From an uncultured Oscillospiraceae bacterium (GTDB lineage: Bacteria; Bacillota_A; Clostridia; Oscillospirales; Oscillospiraceae): a stretch of 16,095 bases of DNA. The position numbers and the translations under genes are program-made. Positions 6,714-14,657 of the stretch are shown here, one piece after another; position 1 is the first letter of the stretch, and each line of letters starts with the position of its first letter. A model generated the notes under the pieces. That model did no database searches. It saw nothing but the letters and a program-made list of their open reading frames with translations, and was not told where the DNA came from. The stretch lies in assembly GCA_947631675.1 (NCBI GenBank), contig CANRMG010000022.1, positions 1 through 16,095 of the forward strand. Direction: 5' to 3'.

Positions 6714-7874
6714 TCACAGCACCCGCACACGGCGCACATGGGGAACCTTCTGGATGCGCTCCAAGAGCGCCGGGCCGATGGGACTGTCCAAGTCGATGAC
6801 CGTGTAGGCCACCTCGCCCCGGGCGCGGTTTTGCATATGCTCCACGTTGATGTTCTCGCTGCCGATGATGTCCAGGAAGCTGTTGAGCATACGGGGAACA
6901 TTGTCGTGGATGGCGCACAGTCTGGCCACGCCCGCCCGTTCCAGGGTCAGCTGGGGCATATTGACGGCGTTGCGGATGTTGCCGTTCAGGATATAGTCTA
7001 CCAGCTCCTGAGCGGCCATGACAGCGCACTTCTCCTCGCTCTCGGGCGTAGAGGCGCCCAGGTGCGGGAAGGCCACCACGCCCTTCTTCCCCACCAGCTT
7101 GCTGCTGGGGAAGTCGGTGACGTACCGGGCCACCTTGCCGCTGGCCAGGGCCGCCAGCATGGCGTCGTCGTCCACCAGGCCGCCCCGGGCCAGGTTGATG
7201 ACGCGCACCCCGTCCTTCATCTGGGCAAAGGCCTCGGCGTTCAGAGTGTGGTGGGTCTTTTCATTGTGGTGGATCTGGATGAGCACATAGTCGCAGGCCC
7301 TATAGAGGCTGGCCAGGTCTTCGGCCTGGCGCACGTCGGAGTGGATGTGCCAAGCAGCCTCCACGGACAGGTACGGGTCGTAGCCCATGACCTCCATGCC
7401 AAGGTTGATGGCCGTCTTGGCGATGCGGGCGCCGATGGCCCCCAGGCCGATGACGCCCAGGGTCTTGCCCCGGATCTCCGGCCCCACGAAGGCCTTCTTC
7501 CCCGCCTCCACGGCGGCCTCCACGTCGTCCCGGCCGGCCAGGGACTTGGCCCATATGGCCCCCTCCATCAGGTCCCGGGAGGCCAGCACCAGCGAGCACA
7601 CCGCCAGCTCCACCACCGCCTGGGCGTTGGCCCCGGCGGTGTTGAATACTACGATGCCCTTTTCCGTGCAGCGCTCCACAGGCACGTTGTCCGTGCCCAC
7701 GCCCGCCCGGGCGATGGCCAGGAGCTTATCGCCAAACTCCATATCGTGCAGCTTGGCGGAGCGGATCAGCAGCCCGTCAGGGTCATCCGCGTCGTTATTG
7801 ATCATCATGCCCTTGGCGGAGAGGATATTCAGTCCCTGCCGGGCGATGTTGTTCATAGTCTTGATCTCATACAT
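6714..7874 (-). CDS. serA: D-3-phosphoglycerate dehydrogenase with C-terminal ACT domain
   Basis: NAD-dependent first step of serine synthesis (3-phosphoglycerate to 3-phosphohydroxypyruvate), cytoplasmic. 386 residues, the short clostridial form: N-terminal substrate half, Rossmann fold with GLGAIG at 143-148 and the acidic NAD-ribose residue at D166 (GYDPY), then a C-terminal ACT-type regulatory region at about 318-386. R230 (NLARGGLV) and H271 (PHLGAST) match two of the three catalytic residues. The usual catalytic Glu should fall near 258-260, but the segment reads DFPSSKLVGK, without Glu. The ATG overlaps the serC stop by 8 bases and has GAGG upstream, so translation is probably coupled to serC. 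ACT domains often bind serine as feedback inhibitor; that is family knowledge. Confidence 0.92.
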   Translation of the reverse strand: MYEIKTMNNIARQGLNILSAKGMMINNDADDPDGLLIRSAKLHDMEFGDKLLAIARAGVGTDNVPVERCTEKGIVVFNTAGANAQAVVELAVCSLVLASRDLMEGAIWAKSLAGRDDVEAAVEAGKKAFVGPEIRGKTLGVIGLGAIGARIAKTAINLGMEVMGYDPYLSVEAAWHIHSDVRQAEDLASLYRACDYVLIQIHHNEKTHHTLNAEAFAQMKDGVRVINLARGGLVDDDAMLAALASGKVARYVTDFPSSKLVGKKGVVAFPHLGASTPESEEKCAVMAAQELVDYILNGNIRNAVNMPQLTLERAGVARLCAIHDNVPRMLNSFLDIIGSENINVEHMQNRARGEVAYTVIDLDSPIGPALLERIQKVPHVRRVRVL

Positions 7875-8952
7875 GGTTCTCTACCTCGAACTTCTTCATA
7901 AATTCCGCCAGGGCCAGCACGCCCTCCATGGGCTGGGCGTTGTAGATGGACGCCCGCAGGCCGCCCACGCTCCGGTGGCCCTTCAGGTTCATAAGGCCGT
8001 GGGCCTGGGCCTCCTTGGCGAACTTGGCGTCCAAGTCAGGATCGCCCGTGCGGAAGGTCACGTTCATGTCGCTGCGGCTGTCGGTCCGGGCGTGGGGCTT
8101 ATAGAAGGAACTCTCGTCCAGGATGTCGTAGATGATCTTTGCCTTCTCGTGCTTGATGGCCTCCATGCCAGCCACGCCGCCCTGCTCCTCCAGCCAGTCC
8201 AGCACCAGCCCCAGCATATAGATGCACCAGCAGGGCGGGGTGTTGTACATGCTGTCCTTCTCGATCATGGTCTTGTAGCTCATCATCAGGGGCGTATAGG
8301 GGACCTCCCGGCCCGCCAGGGCCTTGTCGATGATGACCACGGTGACGCCCGCAGGGGCCATGTTCTTCTGGGCGCCCGCCAGGATGAGGCCGTACCTGGA
8401 CACGTCCACCGGCCGGGACAGGATCTCCGAGCTCATGTCGCATACCAGCGGCGCGTTCGTCTCGGGTACGTAGTTCCAGGCGGTGCCGTAGATGGTGTTG
8501 TTGGAGCAGTAGTAAAAATACTTGGCGTTCTCGCTGAGGAAGAGCTGGCTCTGCTGGGGGATGTAGGAGAAATCCCCGTCCTGGGAGGAGCCGGCGATAT
8601 GGACCTCGCCGTACTTCTGCGCTTCCTTCGCAGCGATGTTGGAGAAGTTGCCTGTGACGGCGTAATCCGCGGAGGCCCCCTCCATCAGGTTCATGGGCAC
8701 CATGGAGAATTGCAGCGACGCGCCGCCCTGCAGGAACAGGATCTCGTGGGTGTCGGGCACGTTCAGGGCCTTTTTGAGCTTGGCCTTGGTGCTGTCGAAT
8801 ATCTCCTTGAAAAAGGCGCTGCGATGGCTCATCTCCATGACGGACATACCGCTGCCGTTATAGTTTAGCATCTCCGCTGCCGCCCGCTCCAGGGCCTTCT
8901 GGGGCAGTACCGACGGCCCCGCCGCAAAGTTGAAAACTTCTTCCCTATTCAT
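7867..8952 (-). CDS. serC: Phosphoserine aminotransferase
   Basis: PLP enzyme that converts 3-phosphohydroxypyruvate plus glutamate to O-phosphoserine and 2-oxoglutarate, the second step of serine synthesis. 361 residues, normal for the family. The N-terminal FNFAAGPSVLP motif, SHRS (42-45, phosphate contact), QGGAS (76-80, PLP phosphate), the NNTIYG segment (151-156) and D172 are present; the PLP lysine is K196 in AGAQKNMAPAG. GGAGGAACGACG sits directly before the ATG at 8952. It is first in a two-gene operon with serA, overlapping by 8 bases. No serB (phosphoserine phosphatase) is in the window, so the last step must be encoded elsewhere. Confidence 0.96.
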   Translation of the reverse strand: MNREEVFNFAAGPSVLPQKALERAAAEMLNYNGSGMSVMEMSHRSAFFKEIFDSTKAKLKKALNVPDTHEILFLQGGASLQFSMVPMNLMEGASADYAVTGNFSNIAAKEAQKYGEVHIAGSSQDGDFSYIPQQSQLFLSENAKYFYYCSNNTIYGTAWNYVPETNAPLVCDMSSEILSRPVDVSRYGLILAGAQKNMAPAGVTVVIIDKALAGREVPYTPLMMSYKTMIEKDSMYNTPPCWCIYMLGLVLDWLEEQGGVAGMEAIKHEKAKIIYDILDESSFYKPHARTDSRSDMNVTFRTGDPDLDAKFAKEAQAHGLMNLKGHRSVGGLRASIYNAQPMEGVLALAEFMKKFEVENHV

Positions 8953-8997
8953 CGTCGTTCCTCCGCTATACGATATAACTCCTTAAAAGCAGATGAT

Positions 8998-9025
8998 ATT
9001 ATATCACTTACTTTACAAAAATCAA
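8998..9025 (-). promoter_or_regulatory. Promoter of serC-serA
   Basis: On the minus strand, TTGATT (9025-9020) with a 16-base spacer and a perfect TATAAT (9003-8998). The -35 overlaps the stop codon of mtaB. No terminator is visible between mtaB and this promoter, so readthrough from mtaB is possible. Confidence 0.6.
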
Positions 9026-10284
9026 CTGTCTGTGAGCCGGCCGAAGAGGCTCTCCCCGTCTGTGCCAGTCACCAGCACGTCCCGCACGCTGCCCCGCTCC
9101 GCGGCCTCGTCCACCTGCACCGGGCAGTACTGGCCGCTGTGACCCATGTGGGCGTTCTCAAAGAGCACCGACACGGTGTGGCCCACCCAGCTTTGAAGAT
9201 AGTCCCGCCGCATGCGGGCGATGACCTCCCCCGCCTGCCGGACGCGCTCTTCCTTCGCCCCCCGGCCCCACTGGTCCGGCATAGCCGCGGCCTTCGTCCC
9301 GGGACGTATGGAATAGGGAAAGGCGTGGACGAAGAGGAAGCCGCACTTTTCGATAAAGGCCAGCGTCGCCATAAAGTCCGCCTCGCTCTCCCCCGGGAAG
9401 CCGCAGATGAGGTCCGCCGTCAGGCCGCAGTGGGGGAAGTAGCGCCGCAGCCGCTCACACACCCCGTAAAAGGCGGCGGTATCGTACTTCCGATTCATGC
9501 GCTTTAAGGTATCGTCGCAGCCGGACTGGAGGGACAAGTGAAAGTGGGGACATACGTTTCCCAACGCGGCCAGGCGCCGACAGAACTCCTCCGTCACCAC
9601 GGTGGGCTCCAATGACCCCAGCCGGACGCGCACACCGGGCGCGGCCTGAGCCACGGCCTCTATGGCGTCGGCCAGGCCCGGCTTTCCCGGCAGGTCCTTG
9701 CCGTAGGAGGCGATCTCGATGCCCGTGACCACGATCTCCCGGAACCCCTGAGCGGCCAGGTTCTTGGCCGCCGCGGCGCACTCTTCCGGCGGCAGGGACC
9801 GGACCCGGCCCCGGGTATAGGGGATCACGCAGTAGGTGCAGAAATTGTCGCACCCGTCCTCTATCTTCAGCATGGCCCGGGTCCGGCCGGACACCGCCCC
9901 GGCGGGCAGGGGCTCAAAGACGCGGCGTTTGAAGGGATCGTCCACGTTCCGCGCAGGCAGCGCCTTCATGATGGCGTCCACGAAAGCGTGCTTGTCCCCG
10001 CTGCCGAACAGGATGTCCGCCCCCAGGGCGGAGACCTCCTCCGGCTCCAGCTGGGAAAAGCAGCCGCACACCGCCGTCAGGGCCCCTGGATTTTTGCCCT
10101 GGAGCCGCCGGATGGCCTGGCGGGACTTGCGCCCGCTCTCCGCCGTGACGGCGCAGGTGTTCACCACGACCACATCTGCCCCGGCATCCACGGGCTCAAA
10201 GCCCCGCTCCCGGAGCATGGCCTCTATGGCCTGGGTCTCATATTGGTTCACCTTGCAGCCCAAGGTATACACGGCGTACTTCAT
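9022..10284 (-). CDS. mtaB: tRNA t6A37 methylthiotransferase (MtaB)
   Basis: Radical SAM enzyme that adds a methylthio group to t6A at position 37 of ANN-decoding tRNAs (ms2t6A). 420 residues. The N-terminal UPF0004 domain supplies C10, C44 and C73 for the auxiliary iron-sulfur cluster; the radical SAM motif is C145-x3-C149-x2-C152 (CDNFCTYCVIPYTRGR); a TRAM-like RNA-binding tail follows about residue 365. TLGCKVNQYE at the N-terminus and CDNFCTYC are typical of the MtaB rather than MiaB or RimO branch. The ATG at 10284 follows an AAGG-type binding site. It is divergent, by 66 bases, from a cysteine desulfurase, which makes sense as sulfur supply for its clusters. No clear promoter is seen on this strand. 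Confidence 0.93.
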   Translation of the reverse strand: MKYAVYTLGCKVNQYETQAIEAMLRERGFEPVDAGADVVVVNTCAVTAESGRKSRQAIRRLQGKNPGALTAVCGCFSQLEPEEVSALGADILFGSGDKHAFVDAIMKALPARNVDDPFKRRVFEPLPAGAVSGRTRAMLKIEDGCDNFCTYCVIPYTRGRVRSLPPEECAAAAKNLAAQGFREIVVTGIEIASYGKDLPGKPGLADAIEAVAQAAPGVRVRLGSLEPTVVTEEFCRRLAALGNVCPHFHLSLQSGCDDTLKRMNRKYDTAAFYGVCERLRRYFPHCGLTADLICGFPGESEADFMATLAFIEKCGFLFVHAFPYSIRPGTKAAAMPDQWGRGAKEERVRQAGEVIARMRRDYLQSWVGHTVSVLFENAHMGHSGQYCPVQVDEAAERGSVRDVLVTGTDGESLFGRLTDS

Positions 10285-10287
10285 CTC

Positions 10288-10316
10288 TTGCCTTTTCTTC
10301 CTTCCCGATATATACT
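10288..10316 (+). promoter_or_regulatory. Promoter of the cysteine desulfurase gene
   Basis: TTGCCT (10288-10293), a 17-base spacer and TATACT (10311-10316, 5 of 6). The leader would be about 30 bases. The -35 sits beside the mtaB start, so binding here could interfere with mtaB expression. Confidence 0.5.
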
Positions 10317-10350
10317 GTCAGCGTCGATTTTTTACGTATACGGTGATGAT

Positions 10351-11478
10351 ATGATATATCTTGATAACGCCGCCACCACCCCGGTATGCCCTGAGGCGGC
10401 CCAGGCCGCACTGGAGGCCATGACCGCCTCCTTCGGCAACCCCAGCTCCACCCACGGCCCCGGCCGGGAGGCCCGGCAGATGCTTGCCGACGCACGCCAA
10501 ACGGTGGCAGATACCCTGGGCGCTCAGCCTGGGGAGGTGACCTTCACCTCCGGCGGCTCCGAGGGGGACAACTGGGCCATCCGCGGGGCATGCTATGCCC
10601 AGCGCCACAAGGGAAAGCACATCATAAGCTCCCTTACGGAGCACGACGCGGTGCGAAAGAGCCTGGACTATATGGAAGCCCAGGGCTGGGAGGTGACCCG
10701 CCTGGCCCCCGGTCCCGACGGGGCCGTGCGCGCTGAGGCCGTGGCTGCCGCATTGCGCCCCGACACGGTGCTGGTGAGTCTGATGCTCGTCAACAACGAG
10801 ACCGGCGCGGTGACGGACATCCCCGCCGTAGCCCGGGCCATCAAGGCCGCGGGCAGCGGTGCGCTCCTGCACACGGACGCCATACAAGCATATATGAAAA
10901 TGCCCTTCACTGTCAAGAGCCTGGGGGCGGACGTCGTCACCCTCTCCGGCCACAAGATCGGCGCGCCCAAAGGCATCGGCGCCCAGTATGTCCGCAGCGG
11001 CCTGCGCCTGCCGCCGCTGGTCCTTGGCGGCGGCCAGGAAGAAGGGCGCCGCTCCGGCACAGAGAACATGCCCGGCATATGTGCTCTCGCCGCCGCGGCG
11101 AAGGCCGCGAGAGCGGATAGGGACGCCCCTGCCCGCATGGCCGCCCTGCGGCAGGGTATCATCGACGATCTCTCCCCCTCGTTGCCGGACATGCTCGTCA
11201 TCGGCGGCGGCGCGCCCCACATCCTGTGCCTCAGCCTGCCCGGCTACCGCAGCGAGGTGCTCTTAAATTACTTGGACGCCATGGGCATATGCGTGTCCAA
11301 GGGCTCGGCCTGCAAGCGGGGCGCCCGCAGCCATGTGCTGGAAGCCATGGGCCTGCCGGCGAAGGTCATCGACGGCGCCATCCGTGTCTCCCTCAGCCGC
11401 TTTACCACGAAGGAGGACGCCGACGCCTTCTGCCAGGGGCTCATCCAGGCCCACGACAGCCTGTGCAAAGCCCTGTAA
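10351..11478 (+). CDS. Cysteine desulfurase, NifS/IscS-type class V aminotransferase
   Basis: PLP enzyme that takes sulfur from cysteine as a persulfide, releasing alanine, to feed iron-sulfur clusters and tRNA thiolation. 375 residues. MIYLDNAATTP marks the N-terminus; H98 (TEHDAV) stacks on PLP; D176 and K202 (LSGHKIGAPKG) hold it; RRSGTEN is at about 233-239; catalytic Cys321 is in SKGSACKRG. The ATG at 10351 is chosen because the frame only resembles the family from here; the open frame to 9988 is antisense to mtaB. The ribosome binding site is weak (GGTGAT). No scaffold gene (iscU/nifU) follows, so it is a stand-alone desulfurase; the partner is unknown. Divergent from mtaB and followed by a strong terminator. 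Confidence 0.93.
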   Translation: MIYLDNAATTPVCPEAAQAALEAMTASFGNPSSTHGPGREARQMLADARQTVADTLGAQPGEVTFTSGGSEGDNWAIRGACYAQRHKGKHIISSLTEHDAVRKSLDYMEAQGWEVTRLAPGPDGAVRAEAVAAALRPDTVLVSLMLVNNETGAVTDIPAVARAIKAAGSGALLHTDAIQAYMKMPFTVKSLGADVVTLSGHKIGAPKGIGAQYVRSGLRLPPLVLGGGQEEGRRSGTENMPGICALAAAAKAARADRDAPARMAALRQGIIDDLSPSLPDMLVIGGGAPHILCLSLPGYRSEVLLNYLDAMGICVSKGSACKRGARSHVLEAMGLPAKVIDGAIRVSLSRFTTKEDADAFCQGLIQAHDSLCKAL

Positions 11479-11493
11479 AAGATATAATAAACG

Positions 11494-11524
11494 GCGGCAT
11501 GGCCTGGGGCCATGCCGCTGTTTT
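11494..11524. terminator. Bidirectional terminator between the desulfurase and the membrane-protein gene
   Basis: A perfect 11-bp stem GCGGCATGGCC/GGCCATGCCGC with loop TGG (11494-11518), then TGTTTTAT on plus. The minus side also has a T-rich run (CCGTTTATTATAT). It lies between two converging genes. Confidence 0.85.
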
Positions 11525-11539
11525 ATCCTGATGAGCGCG

Positions 11540-12382
11540 TCAGCGCTGGTCTTGGGGCGGCAGCTCCCGCTCATCCTCCAGCACCTGGGGGATGAAGCGG
11601 CGGGCAAAGCGGCCTTTGCCTCGGCCGATCAGGTAGAAATAGCCGATGAAGGAGAATACCGCCGCGCCGATGAAGTTCACGAACAGGTCCTTCATGGTGT
11701 CCCGGACGCCCACATCCAGATACCCTCCCAGGCCAAGTGGTATCTGCTGGCCGCCGGCCACCACGATCACGTCCTCGATGTTTCGGATGATGACCGGCGT
11801 GTTGCCGCCGGTGGGGTCCAGCGCTACGGTGGAGATGGTGTTCAAAACGGCGTCCTTCTGCATATCCTTCAGGAAGAACGTGTCCATACCGGCCTCGAAA
11901 AATTCCCACAGCACCCCGATTGTCATGGAGAAGCAGAAGGCCACGATGGCCAGGAATACCGGCGACAGGGACAGGGAAAACCGCTCGTTGCGGTCCAGCA
12001 TATCCACCAGGGAGAAACCCACCGCCGCACAGAGAAAACCATTCAGGGTGTGCATGACCGTGTCCCAGCCGGGAAAGGCGGTATAGTAGGAGCGTATCTC
12101 TCCCAGTATCTCCGCGGAGAAGATGAACAGCAGGATGACGATCTCCATGGTGTCGGGGAAGTCGATGCGCAGCCGATGTTCGATGAACGTCGGCAGCATG
12201 AACAGCACCAGCGTCAGCACGCACAGGAACACATTTTCATAGTCGCCGTTGAAAAACTGCCGGATCATGGTGAGGATGACCAGCGCCCGCAGCGTGAGGT
12301 ATACTATGGCCACCGCCCGCTTTTGACGGAACGCATCTTTGGCCCTTTTGAACGCTTTGCGTCTGCCCTTCTTCGGTCCCAT
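11540..12382 (-). CDS. Integral membrane protein of unknown function, about six helices
   Basis: 280 residues. The first 22 are very basic (cytoplasmic by the positive-inside rule). Predicted helices are at about 24-40, 51-67, 79-96, 106-128, 139-162 and 233-253, with a loop of about 70 residues between the last two and a charged tail. Conserved-looking polar residues sit in or beside the helices: E91, W106-D107, H111, W159-E160, E163, D167, D229, D232 and N236. This pattern recalls the YjdF/DUF2238 family, which has no established role; the match is from memory and uncertain. AGGGAGGG lies upstream of the ATG at 12382. It appears to be a single-gene unit, with terminators on both sides. Confidence 0.85.
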   Translation of the reverse strand: MGPKKGRRKAFKRAKDAFRQKRAVAIVYLTLRALVILTMIRQFFNGDYENVFLCVLTLVLFMLPTFIEHRLRIDFPDTMEIVILLFIFSAEILGEIRSYYTAFPGWDTVMHTLNGFLCAAVGFSLVDMLDRNERFSLSLSPVFLAIVAFCFSMTIGVLWEFFEAGMDTFFLKDMQKDAVLNTISTVALDPTGGNTPVIIRNIEDVIVVAGGQQIPLGLGGYLDVGVRDTMKDLFVNFIGAAVFSFIGYFYLIGRGKGRFARRFIPQVLEDERELPPQDQR

Positions 12383-12403
12383 GTTTTATCCCTCCCTTAT
12401 TTC

Positions 12404-12432
12404 ATCATATAACTGTTTTTCCGCCGCCGCAA
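12404..12432 (-). promoter_or_regulatory. Possible promoter of the membrane-protein gene
   Basis: TTGCGG (12432-12427), a 17-base spacer and TATGAT (12409-12404, 5 of 6) on the minus strand, about 22 bases above the start codon. The -35 is weak. Confidence 0.35.
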
Positions 12433-12465
12433 GGGGTGAATTGCCCGGCGCTCTGGAAAGCACAG

Positions 12466-12498
12466 ACAGCCGGCCGGGAGAAAAGCCCGGTCGGCTGT
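12466..12498 (-). terminator. Terminator of the radical SAM gene
   Basis: A 13-bp stem (12466-12478/12486-12498, one G-T mismatch on the plus strand) with a seven-base loop, 20 bases after the stop. The tail on the minus strand is only moderately T-rich (CTGTGCTTTCC). Confidence 0.6.
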
Positions 12499-12517
12499 GA
12501 TATTATGATGTTATGGC

Positions 12518-13870
12518 TCAGTTCCCGCTCTTGTGTTCCCTCCGCTCCCGCCAGAGCTTTTCAGCCTCCGGCGTCCACGCCTGGGCGTAGGCGTCGCATT
12601 TGGCGCACAGGTGCTCCGCGCTCTCCGGGGACTGCATATCGGTACTCTTGGCTCCGGTGGCGTCCACCATGGCCCGCAGCATCCGGGGATTCTCCAGCAT
12701 GGGACAGGGCCGGAGCATGTTCTCGTTGAAGGGCTGACAGTCGTGGTAGGCCATGAACAGCGGCCCCCGCAGGATGTCCAGCAGGCTCTTTTCCCGGATA
12801 TTGCCGTCGGAGTAGTGGACGAACACGCAGGGATCCACGTCCCCGTTGGCGTTGATGTGCAGATACCGGCGGCCGCCGGCGATGCACCCGCCCACGAACT
12901 CCGCGTCGTTCTGGAAGTCCATGGCGAACAGGGGTTTTCTTGTCCGGTAATCCCGGATGCGGCGATAGACCGTCTCCCGCTGCTCCGGCGTGGGCAGAAG
13001 CTCCGGGGAGGCGTCGTTGCCCACGGGCATATAATGGAAGTACCAGATGAAGTACGCCCCCATGTCGATGAGACTGTCGTAATAGGCCTCCGAGGTGATG
13101 GAGTCGTAGTTGGCGCTGGTGTAGCAGGAAGAGATACCGTACAGCAGCTTTTTCCGGTGCAGCAGGTCCATGGCGGCCCTAGCCTTCTGATAGACCCCCT
13201 GGCCCCGGCGGCCGTCGGTGGCGTCCTCGAACCCCTCCAGGGAGATTGCCGGGACGAAGTTTTTGACCCTGAGCATCTCGTCGGCGAAGGCCTCGTCGAT
13301 GAGGGTGCCGTTGGTGAAGGCGAGAAATACACAGTCGTCGTGCTTTTCACACAGGCGGATGAGGTCATCTTTGCGGACCATGGGCTCGCCGCCGGTGTAT
13401 ATGTAGAAATACACCCCTATGTCTTTGCCCTGGCGGATGATGTCGTCGATCTCCTCATAGGTCAGGTTCAGCTTGTTGCCATACTCCGCCGCCCAGCAGC
13501 CGGTGCAGTGCAGGTTACAGGCGGAAGTGGGGTCCAGCAATATGGCCCAGGGGATGTTGCAGTTATACCTTCTCCGCAGCTCCTCCTGCTTCGGCCAGCC
13601 GATCAGGCTGGCGTTCACGAAGAAGTTCACAGCCACCGCCGTGAGCACCTCCCGGTCCACGTCCTTTATCATGTGCATGACAAAGCCGTGGTAGGGGTTC
13701 GATGGGTCCTCAATGATGGCCCGGATGACCGCCCGCTGGGGGCCGAACTCCTCCCCCGCGAACCTGTCCGCCCAGTCCATAATGTGACATGCGTTCTTTT
13801 CCGGGTCCTTGTAGAGGTACTTGATCGCCTGTTCCAGGCCCAGCTTTTTCATCGTGGTGGAAACGTCCAT
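12518..13870 (-). CDS. Radical SAM protein with SPASM-like C-terminus, substrate unknown
   Basis: 450 residues, cytoplasmic. Residues 1-100 are a helical N-terminal extension. The 4Fe-4S/SAM motif is C118-x3-C122-x2-C125 (CNLHCTGC), followed by TGGEP at 159-163, which contacts SAM. Later cysteines (in VGGCIAGG, DPCVFVH, RPCPML and LCAKC) suggest a SPASM or twitch-type auxiliary cluster. AAGGAGAG precedes the ATG at 13870. It lies directly downstream of a TetR-family gene on the same strand, separated by a 19-bp perfect inverted repeat, with no good promoter of its own in between. No short precursor peptide is visible nearby, so peptide maturation is not supported; a lipid or small-molecule substrate is possible. 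Family membership is sure, function is not. Confidence 0.88.
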   Translation of the reverse strand: MDVSTTMKKLGLEQAIKYLYKDPEKNACHIMDWADRFAGEEFGPQRAVIRAIIEDPSNPYHGFVMHMIKDVDREVLTAVAVNFFVNASLIGWPKQEELRRRYNCNIPWAILLDPTSACNLHCTGCWAAEYGNKLNLTYEEIDDIIRQGKDIGVYFYIYTGGEPMVRKDDLIRLCEKHDDCVFLAFTNGTLIDEAFADEMLRVKNFVPAISLEGFEDATDGRRGQGVYQKARAAMDLLHRKKLLYGISSCYTSANYDSITSEAYYDSLIDMGAYFIWYFHYMPVGNDASPELLPTPEQRETVYRRIRDYRTRKPLFAMDFQNDAEFVGGCIAGGRRYLHINANGDVDPCVFVHYSDGNIREKSLLDILRGPLFMAYHDCQPFNENMLRPCPMLENPRMLRAMVDATGAKSTDMQSPESAEHLCAKCDAYAQAWTPEAEKLWRERREHKSGN

Positions 13871-13931
13871 AGTGCTCTCTCCTTATCCCTTTTTCAGGAG
13901 AATAACACCGGGCCGGCTCCTTTCACACGGT

Positions 13932-13976
13932 CAAAATGAGACGCGTGCCCATTTTTTGGGCACGCGTCTCATTTTG
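13932..13976. terminator. Perfect 19-bp inverted repeat after the TetR gene: terminator, possibly also an operator
   Basis: Arms 13932-13950 and 13958-13976 are exact reverse complements with the seven-base loop ATTTTTT. The GC-rich core (GAGACGCGTGCCC) is extended by AAAA/TTTT, as in bidirectional terminators. It begins one base after the TetR stop codon and lies about 60 bases above the radical SAM start. Confidence 0.75.
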
Positions 13977-13977
13977 T

Positions 13978-14550
13978 CTAATCCTCTGTCTGCTCTTCGC
14001 CGAGTGACCGGGCGATCATCTCCTCCAGGGAGCCCTGCCGCAGTTCGGTGATGCGGTGGATATTGGACAGCACGTCCTCCGTCATCTTCGTGTCGAGCCA
14101 CCAGGAGATGCACCCGAAGGCGACGCAGGTATAATACCGGTAGATGATCTTCCAGTCGTCGCCCGGGAGTTTCCGGCCGTCCAATATCGTGTCCAGATAC
14201 AGACCCACCACGCGGCCGCAGGTGTCCCACAGGTACCGCTCGTACACATCCCGGCTGGCAGAGTTGTAGATATGCTGGATGGCCCGCTTCTTGCTCATGG
14301 CCGCCCGGATGACCGCCTCCAGGCAGTCCTCCAGGCTCTCCAGTGTTGGGTAGCTTTTGATAAGGGCTTCCGCGTCGTCGTTCACGATCTCCGCGATGAG
14401 CTCCGGGATGCCCTGATAGTGGTAGTAAAACGTGTTGCGGTTGATGCCGCATACCGAGACGATGTCCTTCACCGTGATCTGGGCCAAGGGCCGCTCGTCC
14501 AGCAGCTTTATGAGCGCCGCCTTGATGGCGCTGCGGGTCAGATTCGCCAT
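13978..14550 (-). CDS. TetR-family transcriptional regulator
   Basis: 190 residues. The N-terminal DNA-binding domain covers about 1-50, with the helix-turn-helix ITVKDIVSVCGINRNTFYYH, a textbook TetR signature. The C-terminal ligand/dimer domain (about 60-180) is helical and resembles the TetR C-terminal type common in Firmicutes, with the YYTCVAFGCISWWL segment. It probably represses its own gene and perhaps the radical SAM gene just downstream on the same strand; that is inference from position. Its ATG at 14550 follows GGGGAAC. Ligand unknown. Confidence 0.92.
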   Translation of the reverse strand: MANLTRSAIKAALIKLLDERPLAQITVKDIVSVCGINRNTFYYHYQGIPELIAEIVNDDAEALIKSYPTLESLEDCLEAVIRAAMSKKRAIQHIYNSASRDVYERYLWDTCGRVVGLYLDTILDGRKLPGDDWKIIYRYYTCVAFGCISWWLDTKMTEDVLSNIHRITELRQGSLEEMIARSLGEEQTED

Positions 14551-14582
14551 GATTGTTCCCCTTCTCTCTGACCGTTTTTATA

Positions 14583-14611
14583 AGGATATATTATCCGGCC
14601 TGAAAAGTCAA
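14583..14611 (-). promoter_or_regulatory. Possible promoter of the TetR gene, with a small palindrome
   Basis: TTGACT (14611-14606), a 17-base spacer and TATCCT (14588-14583) on the minus strand. The sequence GGATATATTATCC (14584-14596), two five-base arms around TAT, overlaps the -10 and could be an autorepression site. Both are weak calls. Confidence 0.4.
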
Positions 14612-14612
14612 C

Positions 14613-14640
14613 GCGGCGTCCGACCAGGGCCGGACGCCGC
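14613..14640 (-). terminator. Terminator of the P-loop protein gene
   Basis: A perfect 10-bp stem GCGGCGTCCG/CGGACGCCGC with an eight-base loop, 17 bases after the stop. The tail GTTGACTTTTC is only moderately T-rich and runs into the proposed -35 of the TetR gene. Confidence 0.7.
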
Positions 14641-14657
14641 TGTTCTATTGTATGACC

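Noticed and set aside
9988..10350. N-terminal extension of the cysteine desulfurase (121 residues)
   Set aside because: It is antisense to mtaB; family similarity begins exactly at MIYLDNAATTP.
12383..12517. Precursor peptide for a radical SAM peptide-modifying system
   Set aside because: Neither this gap nor 13871-13977 holds a short coding frame with a binding site; both are mostly terminator or promoter sequence.
12533..13939. Plus-strand open frame of 468 codons
   Set aside because: Exactly antisense to the radical SAM gene, with no recognisable motif.
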